Positions 35,871-45,178 of a stretch of 64,000 nucleotides of DNA are shown one piece after another. Position 1 is the first letter of the stretch; every line of letters begins with the position of its first letter. The notes beneath the pieces are model-generated. The model saw nothing but the letters and a program-made list of their open reading frames with translations. It had not been told where the DNA came from and did no database searches. Source of the stretch: JBBKWX01 sp037969175 (GTDB taxonomy: Bacteria; Bacteroidota; Bacteroidia; AKYH767-A; JBBKVM01); the NCBI GenBank assembly GCA_037969175.1, contig JBBKWX010000055.1, positions 62,001-126,000 of the forward strand, written 5' to 3'. Made by a program: the position numbers and the translations under genes.

Positions 35871-37181
35871 ATGAATATGAAAGCGAGACTATTTAATTTT
35901 CTGATTGCCATTTTAATGATAAGTCCGGTTTATGGACAGGACAATGGCGGTTCCGTTTTTGGTCAGGACAGTATAACATGTATTCAAAATATTTCCTTGT
36001 ATCGTGAGTATTTCAAACAAGGAAATATAGATGATGCTTATGGTCCATGGAAATGGTTGACCTTGAATTGCCCTGCTGCCCGTAAAAGCGTGTATGTTGA
36101 TGGGGTTTCAATTCTTGATAAGAAAATTGCAGCTGAAAAAGATTCTGTTCAAAAAGAAGCATTGATAGATACACTTTTCTGGTTGTACGATCAACGTATT
36201 AAATATTTTAATGAAGAAGGATTTGTTCTTGGCAGAAAGGCTACGGATATGTTTCAGTATAGACCAAGAGAAAGTAAATTGATTTACGATACATTCAAGA
36301 AATCAGTAGAACTTGAAGGCAATAAAACAGAGCCAACTCCAATTTTTAGATATTTCCAAAGTGCTGCAGATCTTTACAGAGCTAAGAAGTTGACTAAAGA
36401 AGAGATTATTGAATTGTACGAAAAAATGTCAGCAATCATCGAAACAAATTTGACAGCTGGTAATTTTGTAGAAGGATATAATGCAGCAAAAACTAATTTG
36501 GAAGCATTATTCAGCCCATACGGTTCTTGCTCAGATTTCATTGCTATTTATGGCCCTAAGATCAATGATCAAACTACCGATCTGGATTTGCTAAAGCGCG
36601 TTTCAAAGCTGATGAAAAGCAAAGGCTGTACTGATTCTGATGTCTTTGCCAAGGTTGTTGAAAGATTACACAAACTTGAGCCTAGTGCTGCTAGTGCTGC
36701 AGGGCTTGCCGATATGAGCCTGAGTAAGAATCAGCATAGTAAAGCATTAAGCTATCTACAACAAGCAATAGATCTTGAAACAGATAATGCTAAAAAAGCT
36801 GATTACTATTTGTCAATGGCTGATATCAATTTCAGACATTTGAAGAGTTATAGCCAGGCTAGAACTTATGCTCAGAAAGCAAGTAGTTTGCGCCCTGATT
36901 GGGGCAAGCCATACATTTTGATCGGGGATATGTATGCATCAAGTTCCTCTGTTTGTGGTGATGATTTTGAAAAGCAAACCGTGTTCTGGGCTGCAGTTGA
37001 CAAATATCAAAAAGCAAGATCGATAGATTCTTCTGTTTCTGATGAAGCAGGTAGAAAGATAGGAACATACAGTCCTTATATGCCAAGCAAAGATGATTGT
37101 TTCTTCCGTGGATTAGCTGAAGGTAGCAGTATTCGTGTTGAATGCTGGATCCAGGAATCAACCACCGTTAGGTGTCGTTAA
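35871..37181 (+). CDS. Exported TPR-repeat protein
   Basis: 436 aa. A signal peptide ends at PVYGQ; two near starts (35871 and 35877) are possible. TPR-like helix pairs are visible throughout, most clearly 'HSKALSYLQQAIDLETDNAKKADYYLSMADI' split over two helices and 'SQARTYAQKASSLRPDWGKPYILIGDMY'. Four Cys lie near the C-terminus, within 'SSVCGDDFEK', 'SKDDCFF', 'VECWIQ' and 'VRCR', suggesting disulphides and a periplasmic location. The terminal motif G-S-S-I-R-V-E-C-W-I-Q-E is conserved-looking but of unknown meaning. It is followed after 7 nt by the LptC-like gene, implying a role in envelope assembly by context only. Confidence 0.82.
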   Translation: MNMKARLFNFLIAILMISPVYGQDNGGSVFGQDSITCIQNISLYREYFKQGNIDDAYGPWKWLTLNCPAARKSVYVDGVSILDKKIAAEKDSVQKEALIDTLFWLYDQRIKYFNEEGFVLGRKATDMFQYRPRESKLIYDTFKKSVELEGNKTEPTPIFRYFQSAADLYRAKKLTKEEIIELYEKMSAIIETNLTAGNFVEGYNAAKTNLEALFSPYGSCSDFIAIYGPKINDQTTDLDLLKRVSKLMKSKGCTDSDVFAKVVERLHKLEPSAASAAGLADMSLSKNQHSKALSYLQQAIDLETDNAKKADYYLSMADINFRHLKSYSQARTYAQKASSLRPDWGKPYILIGDMYASSSSVCGDDFEKQTVFWAAVDKYQKARSIDSSVSDEAGRKIGTYSPYMPSKDDCFFRGLAEGSSIRVECWIQESTTVRCR

Positions 37182-37188
37182 ATTTAAA

Positions 37189-37752
37189 ATGCCCCTTATC
37201 CAAATAATTAAGGCATCCTTTATAGCCATGGCCTCTCTTTTACTGGTTGCTTGTGAAAACGACATCCTGAAAATTGAGGCCTTGGGTCTTGATAAACGAA
37301 TTCCAATTGAGTCTTCAACGGATATCGTAATTTTATATAGTGATTCAGCAAAGGTAAAAACTAAGGTAAGTGCCCCTAAAATGGATAGATATACAGGAGT
37401 TGATCCCTATATTGAAATGACCAAAGGGATAAACGTTCAGTTTTATACTGACTCTATGACAGTGAAGTCTGAACTCTATGCTGATTATGCAATAAGTTAT
37501 GAGGCTAAGAACACTATGGAAGCAAGAAAAAATGTGGTCGTTGTTAATGAACAGGGAGAAACATTAAATGCTGAGAAATTAATTTGGGAAAGGGATGCAG
37601 CAAAAATTTATTCAGATGGATTTGTAAAGATCACTACCAAAACCGAAATCATATATGGTGATGGATTTGAATCAAATCAAGAGTTTACCAATTATAAAAT
37701 TTTCAAAATTAAAGGAACAATCAACTTAGATGAAAATACTCAGAATCCTTGA
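37189..37752 (+). CDS. lptC: LptC-like LPS export lipoprotein
   Basis: 187 aa from the ATG at 37189. The N-terminus has a lipobox LLVAC (Cys22), so a lipid anchor may replace the usual LptC transmembrane helix, as is typical in Bacteroidota. The rest is a beta-jellyroll of the OstA/LptC type: 'YSDSAKVKTKVSAPKMDRY', 'QFYTDSMTVKSELYADYAISY', 'LNAEKLIWERDAAKIYSDG'. Such proteins bridge LPS from the LptBFG extractor to LptA. A 54-nt longer frame runs back into the TPR gene and is not supported. It overlaps the following small gene by 23 nt. Confidence 0.85.
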   Translation: MPLIQIIKASFIAMASLLLVACENDILKIEALGLDKRIPIESSTDIVILYSDSAKVKTKVSAPKMDRYTGVDPYIEMTKGINVQFYTDSMTVKSELYADYAISYEAKNTMEARKNVVVVNEQGETLNAEKLIWERDAAKIYSDGFVKITTKTEIIYGDGFESNQEFTNYKIFKIKGTINLDENTQNP

Positions 37753-37948
37753 ACTATCCTGGCTAACAATTGCGATTGTTAGTATTTTTATTGGTGCTTA
37801 TGTATACAATACTCAGGGTTTTGGTGAAGCTAAATGGTTTTTTATCTTTACACTTGTTGCAGGCGTGATGTATGCAGTACGCAGAAAACAACGTATTTCA
37901 TATTCCCGGAACGAAAAAGATCGATCGGAAAACACCTCAAATTTATAA
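37730..37948 (+). CDS. Small membrane protein (72 aa)
   Basis: Two hydrophobic helices (about residues 10-27 and 36-50) are followed by a basic and polar tail ('RRKQRISYSRNEKDRSEN'), predicted to sit in the inner membrane with the tail inside by the positive-inside rule. It overlaps lptC by 23 nt in another frame and precedes the CorC-like gene by 21 nt. Its position, length and composition indicate a real gene. The function is unknown; association with LPS export is inferred from the overlap. Confidence 0.75.
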   Translation: MKILRILELSWLTIAIVSIFIGAYVYNTQGFGEAKWFFIFTLVAGVMYAVRRKQRISYSRNEKDRSENTSNL

Positions 37949-37969
37949 AAACAGAGCCCGGGCTCATCT

Positions 37970-39247
37970 ATGGAAACCATACCGGTTATCATTTTATCTC
38001 TAGTATTCTCTGCACTTTTTTCGGGCATTGAAATCGCATTTATATCTGCGAATAAATTTAGAATCGAACTAGGAAACAAACAAGGCAAACTGACTTCCAA
38101 GATTTTGTCCAGATTTGTAAAAAGTCCTTCTCAATTCATTGGTACTTTGCTAGTGGGTAATAATATTGCACTGGTAATTTATGGTATATTCATGGCAGTT
38201 TTATTGACACCCGTGATTCAGAATATTATTCCGGTCAATTATCAAACAGAAGCCACAATTTTGTTGATCCAAACTATAATTTCTACTATCCTTATTCTTT
38301 TAACTGCGGAATTTTTACCAAAAGTATTATTCAGAATCAACCCAAATCATGTATTGGATCTTTTAGCTATACCCATTCTTGTCGTATATTTTATATTGTA
38401 TCCGGTCGTGTATCTTATCAAAGCTTTTAGTGAATGGGTTTTGAAAACCTTCTTCAAGGTTGATTTCACTGAACAACAATTGATTTTTGGCCAGGTTGAT
38501 CTGGACCATTATATCAAAGAAATTCAAACGGTTGAACCTGAAGGGGGAGCATTGGTCAATACAGAAATTGAAATGTTTCAGAATGCCCTTGACTTTATCA
38601 ACGTAAAGGTCCGTGAATGTATGATCCACAGAACGGAGATCGTTGCAATCGATAAAGAGTCTTCTATTGAAGATCTAAGAGCATTATTCATAGAGACCGG
38701 ACTAAGTAAGATCCTGGTTTTCGAGGAATCAATTGATAATATTATCGGATTTGTTCATTCTTATGAAATGTTCAAAAAACCTGCTGAACTTCGTTCTATC
38801 ATATTGCCCATTTCTATCATCCCTGAGAGTATGTCTGCCAGAGATCTCCTTTCGGAATTCACAAGAAATCATAAAAGTATAGCTCTTGTCGTTGATGAAT
38901 TTGGTGGAACAGCCGGTATCGTTACAATTGAAGATATAATTGAAGAGATCTTTGGAGAGATCGATGATGAACATGATGTTGAAGATCAGATCGAAGAGAA
39001 ACTTGGTGAAAATGAGTTTGTCTTTTCAGGTCGGATGGAAATTGACCATATTAACAGCGAATATAATCTTGAATTACCGGTAAACGATGACTATGAGACG
39101 CTGGCCGGGTTTATTATGCATCATCATGGAAGCATTCCGGATACCATGGAAGAAATAAACATACCTCCATATAAAATTACTATTCTGGAAGTCAGTGAGA
39201 CACGTATTGAAAAGGTCAGACTTGAAATTTCAGATGAGCTGGAGTAA
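37970..39247 (+). CDS. CorC/HlyC-family transporter (CNNM, CBS pair, CorC_HlyC domains)
   Basis: 425 aa. Domains in order: a CNNM membrane domain with a 'SALFSGIEIAFISAN' first helix and three further helices (about 1-160), a pair of CBS domains (about 205-325, with 'DEFGGTAGIVTIEDIIEEIFGEI' in the second), and the C-terminal CorC/HlyC domain from about 345 ('FVFSGRMEIDHINSEY'). Family members are implicated in Mg/Co efflux, although some are annotated as hemolysins. Two acidic stretches ('IDDEHDVEDQIEE') join the CBS and CorC domains. It lies in the envelope operon between the small membrane protein and the PpiD-like chaperone, 68 nt apart from the latter. Confidence 0.9.
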   Translation: METIPVIILSLVFSALFSGIEIAFISANKFRIELGNKQGKLTSKILSRFVKSPSQFIGTLLVGNNIALVIYGIFMAVLLTPVIQNIIPVNYQTEATILLIQTIISTILILLTAEFLPKVLFRINPNHVLDLLAIPILVVYFILYPVVYLIKAFSEWVLKTFFKVDFTEQQLIFGQVDLDHYIKEIQTVEPEGGALVNTEIEMFQNALDFINVKVRECMIHRTEIVAIDKESSIEDLRALFIETGLSKILVFEESIDNIIGFVHSYEMFKKPAELRSIILPISIIPESMSARDLLSEFTRNHKSIALVVDEFGGTAGIVTIEDIIEEIFGEIDDEHDVEDQIEEKLGENEFVFSGRMEIDHINSEYNLELPVNDDYETLAGFIMHHHGSIPDTMEEINIPPYKITILEVSETRIEKVRLEISDELE

Positions 39248-39315
39248 TAAGGGATTTTCAATTATCATTTACGAGTTGTATATTCGCCCCCTCAAATCAC
39301 TTCGCATATATTATT

Positions 39316-41418
39316 ATGGCAATTATTGGAAAAATTAGAAATCGCGCAGGTTTATTGATCGGATTCGTTGGAATCTCACTCCTGGCGTTCATATTGGGAG
39401 ATTTACTCACGTCGAACAGAACCTTGTTCGGTAATAATAATGAGGTTGCTGAAATAGATGGACAATCTATCACATTTCAAGAGTTTGAAGAACGTGTTCA
39501 GACCATGATTAGCAATTATAAGGCTAACAATAAGGTAGATGCTGTTGATCAAAACACAACTGAACAGCTTAGAGAACAAGCCTGGACTGAATTATTGAAT
39601 GAAATCATTTACGGTAAGCAAGAGGATAAACTGGGTGTCAAGGTATCTACAGAAGAGATTTATGATATGGTTCAGGGTCCAGATCCTCATCCACAGATCA
39701 AACAAGCTTTTACGGATCCCAATACGGGTCAGTTTAATCCTGCCAGCGTTCTACAGTTTTTGAAGAACATGGATCAGGATGAAACCGGAGCTACGCGTGC
39801 CCAATGGATCTCATTTGAAAAATATATCACGAAAGAGAGATCTCGCACAAAATATAACGAAGCCATCAAAGGTGGTATTTATGTTACTAAATTTCAAGCT
39901 CAGCAGGATTATACTGCTAAATCCAAGATCGCAAATTTACGTTATGTACAAGTGAACTACAGTACTATTTCGGATAGTTCTATTGTATTGACAGATTCGG
40001 ATCTGAGCACTTTTTATAATAAAAACAAGAACCAGTATAAGCAAGAAGCTGCTCGCACAATCGATTATGTTGTTTTTCAGGTAACTCCTAGTGAGGAAGA
40101 TGTTCAAAAGACATTGGAGTATTTACAGAAACAAGCACAGCCTTTTGCAAACGCCATTGATGATTCAGCATATGTTGCCCGCTATTCTGATGTTCCATTT
40201 AACACAAATTATATCAGTAAAGGTACTTTGACTCCGGATATTGATTCATTGATGTTCAATAGTCCTGTAGGAACTGTTACAGCACCCTATCTTGATAATA
40301 ATACGCACTACCGTATGGCTAAATTAAATGCGGTTTCTTTCCGCCCGGATTCTGTGAAGGCTCGTCATATATTGTTGAGCGTTGCAAGTCCTGATCAGCA
40401 AGCTGAAGTGATGGCCAAAGCGGATAGTTTGAAAAAAGTGATTAAGTCAGGTCAATCTTTTGCAGAATTAGCAAAGAGTTTAAGTCAGGATTTTGGATCA
40501 GGTGAAAAAGGAGGAGATCTTGGATGGTTCACTGAAGGAATGATGGTTCCTACTTTCAACGATGCTTGTTTTGAGGGTAAGAAAGGTGATTTGCCTATCG
40601 TCGTTTCTCAGTTTGGAATTCACCTTATAGAGATACAAGATCAAAGTAAGGCAAGTAAGAGAGTAAGAGTTGCATTCTTAGATAAAGAAGTTGAAGCAGG
40701 TAATGCTACTTATCAGGCAGTCTTCACAAAAGCAAATGCTTTTGCTGCGAATAATCGTTCGGCTGAAGAATTTGATACTGCGGTAGAAAAAGATGCTTTG
40801 AACAAAAGAATAGCTGAAAATCTGAAAGAAACAGATCGTACTATTGCAGGACTTGAATCTCCAAGAGAAGTAATCCGTTGGGCATACAAGTCAAATAAGG
40901 GGGATGTTTCAGAAGCATTTGAACTGGGTGACAAATATGTTATTGCTAAACTTGTAAGTGTAAGTGATAAAGGTATTGCTCCAATGGATCAGGTAAAGGA
41001 AGTAGTAGAAGCCGGAGCCAGAAAAGAGAAGAAAGCTGCAATGATCACAGAAAATATTAAATCCAAAATTGGTTCAGAAACTAATCTGGATAACATTGGG
41101 TCTAAATTGAATACTCCTGTAATGCCTGCTGACAATGTTACCTTTGCTAATCCAAATATCCCGGGAGTAGCTCGTGAGCCAAAAATCATTGGTTCAGCTT
41201 TCGCAATGAAACAAGGCGCAACTTCTGCACCTATCGCAGGAGAACTAGGCGTTTATATCATAAACGTTGTTTCATTTGTTGAAGCACCTGCTAAGGATGA
41301 TTATTCAGCCGATAAGCAACAACTTGTACAGACTATAAAATCAAGAGCTGAGTATGAAGCCTTCAATGCTCTTAAAGAGAAAGCAAATATTACCGACAAT
41401 AGAGGTAAGTTTTACTAA
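39316..41418 (+). CDS. PpiD/SurA-type periplasmic peptidyl-prolyl isomerase
   Basis: 700 aa. One N-terminal membrane anchor (about residues 12-30) is followed by a SurA_N-like chaperone region ('EIDGQSITFQEFEERVQ', 'EQAWTELLNEIIYGKQ'), a parvulin domain about residues 345-445 ('KARHILLSV', 'SGEKGGDLGWFTEGMMVPTF', 'SQFGIHLIEI') and a second, diverged parvulin-like region before the C-terminus. This is the PpiD architecture: an inner-membrane chaperone for outer membrane and exported proteins. It is the last gene of the coaX cluster and ends at a strong palindromic terminator. Confidence 0.9.
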   Translation: MAIIGKIRNRAGLLIGFVGISLLAFILGDLLTSNRTLFGNNNEVAEIDGQSITFQEFEERVQTMISNYKANNKVDAVDQNTTEQLREQAWTELLNEIIYGKQEDKLGVKVSTEEIYDMVQGPDPHPQIKQAFTDPNTGQFNPASVLQFLKNMDQDETGATRAQWISFEKYITKERSRTKYNEAIKGGIYVTKFQAQQDYTAKSKIANLRYVQVNYSTISDSSIVLTDSDLSTFYNKNKNQYKQEAARTIDYVVFQVTPSEEDVQKTLEYLQKQAQPFANAIDDSAYVARYSDVPFNTNYISKGTLTPDIDSLMFNSPVGTVTAPYLDNNTHYRMAKLNAVSFRPDSVKARHILLSVASPDQQAEVMAKADSLKKVIKSGQSFAELAKSLSQDFGSGEKGGDLGWFTEGMMVPTFNDACFEGKKGDLPIVVSQFGIHLIEIQDQSKASKRVRVAFLDKEVEAGNATYQAVFTKANAFAANNRSAEEFDTAVEKDALNKRIAENLKETDRTIAGLESPREVIRWAYKSNKGDVSEAFELGDKYVIAKLVSVSDKGIAPMDQVKEVVEAGARKEKKAAMITENIKSKIGSETNLDNIGSKLNTPVMPADNVTFANPNIPGVAREPKIIGSAFAMKQGATSAPIAGELGVYIINVVSFVEAPAKDDYSADKQQLVQTIKSRAEYEAFNALKEKANITDNRGKFY

Positions 41419-41440
41419 TCTGATCTTATTAACATAATAG

Positions 41441-41476
41441 AAAAAAAAGAGTCCCAATATTGGGACTCTTTTTTTT
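41441..41476. terminator. Bidirectional intrinsic terminator between ppiD-like gene and rodA
   Basis: A perfect palindrome GAGTCCCAATATTGGGACTC (41449-41468) is framed by eight A on the left and eight T on the right. It serves both the plus-strand cluster and the minus-strand cell-shape operon. Confidence 0.93.
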
Positions 41477-41568
41477 AGGTCAAATTATTTGGATTGGATA
41501 AAGATCAAAACAAAAATAATTTGATCCACTATATGGATTTGAACATTTATCAAATCATATCCGGATCA

Positions 41569-42831
41569 TTATCTCAGGATCTGAAGTCGGTAAGCATCCA
41601 GTTTGATAAATATAAAAAGCAGGACAGTAAAGGACCATAAGGAAGAACCACCATAGCTGAAGAAAGGGAAGGGGATTCCAATGACCGGCGCAAGACCTAT
41701 CGTCATTCCTACATTGATAAATAAATGGAAGAATAAGATCGAAGCAACTCCATATCCATAGATCCGTGAATAGGGCGACCGTTGCCTTTCCGCAAGAAAA
41801 ATTATCCGCAACAATAATGTCAGGAATAGTCCGATGACAACAAGAGTTCCAATGAAGCCCCATTCTTCACCAACAGTACAAAAAATGAAGTCGGTGCTTT
41901 GCTCTGGGACAAAATCATATTTGGTTTGAGTGCCTTGCAGGAAACCTTTTCCGGCAAAGCCACCGGAACCAATGGCGATCATGCTTTGATTCACATTATA
42001 ACCAGCTCCTTTGAGATCGGTTTCTTTGCCCAATAATACATTGATACGAGTTCTTTGATGCGGCTCCATCACATTCTCTATGACATAGTCAACACAATAG
42101 ACCATGCCACAAGCAAGCACTAAAATACCGGCCACTGTAGCTATGTTTTTTTTTGTTTTTCGAAGCGGAATCAATGAAAGTCCGGCGATGCTGCTTAATA
42201 CAATGAATAGTGTAGTTTGTTCAACCAGCAGTGCCATTACAAAAAGTATGATAGCTGCTAACCCAAGGATCAGGAAATTACCTGATAATCCTTCTCTGTA
42301 TAATACAAAAATGAAAGCAAAGAATACCAGGGCTGAACCTGTGTCATTCTGTAACAAGATCATTGCTATAGGGAACAACAGAATCAATCCTGCAATAAAT
42401 TGGGTCTTAAATTCTTTGAGTTTAATATCCAAGGCACTCAAATATTTGGCTAAGGCCATATTGGTTGCAAACTTTGCAAATTCAGAGGGCTGTAATTTAA
42501 AATTTCCAATTTCAATCCAGCTCCTTGCTCCTTTTACTTCAGGGGCAATTAAATAGACGACAATCAAGCTGAGCATAATAATTCCATAGATGGGGTAGGA
42601 GAATGCAGCATAAAATTTTCCGTCTATCACCAAAACTAAAAAAGCTATCAGGAATGCAGTGATGATCCAGATCATTTGCTTCCCATAGCTTTGAGATATA
42701 TCAAGTATACTGTTGTGTTCTTCATTATAAACGGCAGCATAAATATTTATCCAGCCCATAATAACGAGAACAGCATAAAGTATCACCAGATACCAGTCTA
42801 TATCTTTTACAAGGTTTTCGCTCCTGCTCAT
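41569..42831 (-). CDS. rodA: SEDS peptidoglycan glycosyltransferase RodA
   Basis: 420 aa with about 10 membrane helices. RodA polymerises glycan strands from lipid II during cell elongation, together with PBP2. SEDS signatures include 'KGARSWIEIGNFKLQPSEFAK' (split around the conserved loop), 'LLQNDTGSALVFFA', 'GAGYNVNQSMIAIGSGGFAGKG' and 'PFFSYGGSS'. The start ATG shares one base with the stop of mrdA (TAATG), so the two are coupled. Last gene of the minus-strand cluster. Confidence 0.96.
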   Translation of the reverse strand: MSRSENLVKDIDWYLVILYAVLVIMGWINIYAAVYNEEHNSILDISQSYGKQMIWIITAFLIAFLVLVIDGKFYAAFSYPIYGIIMLSLIVVYLIAPEVKGARSWIEIGNFKLQPSEFAKFATNMALAKYLSALDIKLKEFKTQFIAGLILLFPIAMILLQNDTGSALVFFAFIFVLYREGLSGNFLILGLAAIILFVMALLVEQTTLFIVLSSIAGLSLIPLRKTKKNIATVAGILVLACGMVYCVDYVIENVMEPHQRTRINVLLGKETDLKGAGYNVNQSMIAIGSGGFAGKGFLQGTQTKYDFVPEQSTDFIFCTVGEEWGFIGTLVVIGLFLTLLLRIIFLAERQRSPYSRIYGYGVASILFFHLFINVGMTIGLAPVIGIPFPFFSYGGSSLWSFTVLLFIFIKLDAYRLQILR

Positions 42832-44663
42832 TATAATTTTTTTACCGGAAGTTCAGATTTTGAGGGCATGAGGTTGGCATCCATAATGCGTTTTTCAATT
42901 TCAGGTCTGGCAGTAGAATCATTAAGAAATTTCTCTATCATCAATGTAGCAATTGGTGCAGCCCATACGCCACCAAATCCTGCATTTTCAACCATCACTG
43001 CTATCGCGATCTTTGGATTTTCTATGGGAGCAAAAGCAAGAAACAAGGAGTGATCATTACCATGGGGGTTTTGTGCTGTTCCTGTCTTTCCTGCAACAGT
43101 AATAAATTTCAATTTGGAAGATCTTGCCGTACCCGCCTCAACAACATCTCTCATTCCTTCAATAATGGGGTCAAAGTATTTAGAGTCAACAACTGTTTTT
43201 TGCAATATTGAAAACCGGGGATCAATTTTAGGATTATCTCCAATTTTTTTTATGACATGAGGCACGTAAAAGTGACCGCGATTGGCAATAATACATACAA
43301 TATTTGCCATTTGAAGAGGTGTGATACCTAATTCTCCCTGACCTATTCCCAATGAGAAAATGGTACTTGCTTTCCATCTGCCCTTGCCATAAAATCTGTC
43401 GTAATACTCAACACTAGGTACCATTCCCCGAAGTTCATTTGGCATATCAACATCCAGTTTCCTGCCAATCCCAAAGCTGAAAAGGTTTTCCCTCCATGCC
43501 TCATATCCGGCTTGAATTGTAGGGTACTTGGGGTTTTCCAGCAGGTTCTTGAATGTATGACAGAAATAAGGATTACATGAATATTGTACAGCTGCATGCA
43601 GATCTGCCGGGCTTGGGTGGGGATGGCAATTTACAGAATGATTACCTACTCTGTATGAACAGGGATACCTGGTTGAAGGTGTTATGACTCCTTCTTGTTG
43701 AGCGATCAATGCATTCACCAGTTTAAAAGTAGAGCCGGGCGGGTAATAAGCCATTTGTGCTCTATTGAATAAGGGCTTGATCGGATCCAGTAATAGTTGT
43801 ACATAGTTCTTTGTACGAGCTCGTCCTACGAGCATATTAGGATCATAATTTGGCGCAGTGACCATTGCAAGGATCTCGCCTGTTTTAGGTTCAATGGCTA
43901 CGACTGACCCCATCTTATTACGCATGAGTTGCTCTCCATAAGCCTGCAGATCGGCATCCAGAGAAGAGATAAGGTTTTTACCGGCTACTGCAACTGTGTC
44001 ATATTTTCCTTCCTGAAAGCTTCCTTTGGGACGGTTAAATACATCAACCATGATGATCTTCAAGCCTCGTTGTCCTCTTAATTCTTCTTCATAACTCTGT
44101 TCAATGCCTGAAATTCCTATATAGTCACCTGAGCGATAGTAAGGATTCTTGGCAGTCATTGCATCACTTACCTCTCCGATATAACCCAGCACATGTCCAC
44201 CCATTCGGTCTGGATACTTTCTCAAAGTACGCGGCTGAACAAAAAACCCTTTAAACTTATATAGTTTCTCCTGAAGAGTTGCGTATGTTTCTGAGCTTAA
44301 TTGCTTTTCGAAAATAGTTGGCTTTACGGCAGAATAGGTTCTTGCTTTTTTATATTTCTCCAAAAACACATCGGGAGTTATTCCTATTAATTCACAAAAT
44401 TCGGTGGTGTCAAAAGCGACAACTTGTTTTGGAATAATCATGAGATCGTAAACAGCCTCATTATAAACCATTAATTTCCCTTTTCTATCGTATACCAATC
44501 CTCTCGCAGGGTACTCGGTTACATAGCGCAAGACATTGTTGTTTGCAGATAATTTATACTCATCTGTCATCACCTGGATATAAAAGATCCGGATAAGATA
44601 GATGACGCTGATCACAATGAAGATGGCAGCAATTATAAGACGTCGACCGCTGTATGGACTCAT
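42831..44663 (-). CDS. mrdA: Penicillin-binding protein 2
   Basis: 610 aa. An N-terminal membrane helix (about 9-28), the pedestal/dimerisation domain ('YPARGLVYDRKGKLMVYNE'), then the transpeptidase: Ser-x-x-Lys in 'YPPGSTFKLVNA' (about residue 309), Ser-x-Asn in 'QYSCNPYF', and Lys-Thr-Gly in 'AGKTGTAQNP' (about residue 523). It crosslinks new peptidoglycan during elongation and works with RodA encoded next to it. It overlaps mreD by 4 nt (ATGA) and rodA by 1 nt. Confidence 0.96.
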   Translation of the reverse strand: MSPYSGRRLIIAAIFIVISVIYLIRIFYIQVMTDEYKLSANNNVLRYVTEYPARGLVYDRKGKLMVYNEAVYDLMIIPKQVVAFDTTEFCELIGITPDVFLEKYKKARTYSAVKPTIFEKQLSSETYATLQEKLYKFKGFFVQPRTLRKYPDRMGGHVLGYIGEVSDAMTAKNPYYRSGDYIGISGIEQSYEEELRGQRGLKIIMVDVFNRPKGSFQEGKYDTVAVAGKNLISSLDADLQAYGEQLMRNKMGSVVAIEPKTGEILAMVTAPNYDPNMLVGRARTKNYVQLLLDPIKPLFNRAQMAYYPPGSTFKLVNALIAQQEGVITPSTRYPCSYRVGNHSVNCHPHPSPADLHAAVQYSCNPYFCHTFKNLLENPKYPTIQAGYEAWRENLFSFGIGRKLDVDMPNELRGMVPSVEYYDRFYGKGRWKASTIFSLGIGQGELGITPLQMANIVCIIANRGHFYVPHVIKKIGDNPKIDPRFSILQKTVVDSKYFDPIIEGMRDVVEAGTARSSKLKFITVAGKTGTAQNPHGNDHSLFLAFAPIENPKIAIAVMVENAGFGGVWAAPIATLMIEKFLNDSTARPEIEKRIMDANLMPSKSELPVKKL

Positions 44664-45178
44664 TTTTTTCCTTTCTGTTTACTAAACAGATATTGAACGA
44701 TGAGTATTAAGATTATTGTCAGGAAAGAACTTAAGATGACTTTAGAAAAAGTAAAGAAGAATTCATTGAACCTTCCTATCTCAATAAAGAATAATGTGAA
44801 ATGATGAACCAATACCATAAAGCTGGCATACGTTATAAACCACCGAAAGCCCATATGTCGCAATGTAGGGGTGCTTTCAAATTCATACCCATCTCTTGGA
44901 GCCATCAGCTTCAGAAAGTAGGGTCTGATAAAGCCAATCATCAAAGAAGCTGCTGCATTCATGCCCGGTGTATTCAGGAACATATCTACAGTAAGTCCGA
45001 TCAGCATGGATAGCACCAGGAGTAAGATTCCCGGGATTTCAAACGGCAAGATCAGGATAAACAAAACGTATAAAAACGGATTGAACAATCCACTTAATTG
45101 CATATTATTTAAAAAGATCACCTGAACAGTAACCAACAAAATAAAACTGATAAGATAGCGGATGATCTTATTGATCAT
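44660..45178 (-). CDS. mreD: Rod shape-determining protein MreD
   Basis: 172 aa, an inner membrane protein with about five hydrophobic helices ('LISFILLVTVQVIFLNNMQL' at the start, 'ILLVLSMLIGLTVDMFLNTPG' split across a turn). The D-x-F-x-x-x-P-G motif and the position between mreC and mrdA support the assignment, since MreD sequences are otherwise poorly conserved. It overlaps mreC by 11 nt and mrdA by 4 nt. Confidence 0.88.
   Translation of the reverse strand: MINKIIRYLISFILLVTVQVIFLNNMQLSGLFNPFLYVLFILILPFEIPGILLLVLSMLIGLTVDMFLNTPGMNAAASLMIGFIRPYFLKLMAPRDGYEFESTPTLRHMGFRWFITYASFMVLVHHFTLFFIEIGRFNEFFFTFSKVILSSFLTIILILIVQYLFSKQKGKK

Noticed and set aside
37135..37188. Earlier start for the LptC-like gene overlapping the TPR gene
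   Set aside because: The lipoprotein signal begins at the Met at 37189; the extension would place 18 polar residues before it and overlap the upstream gene.
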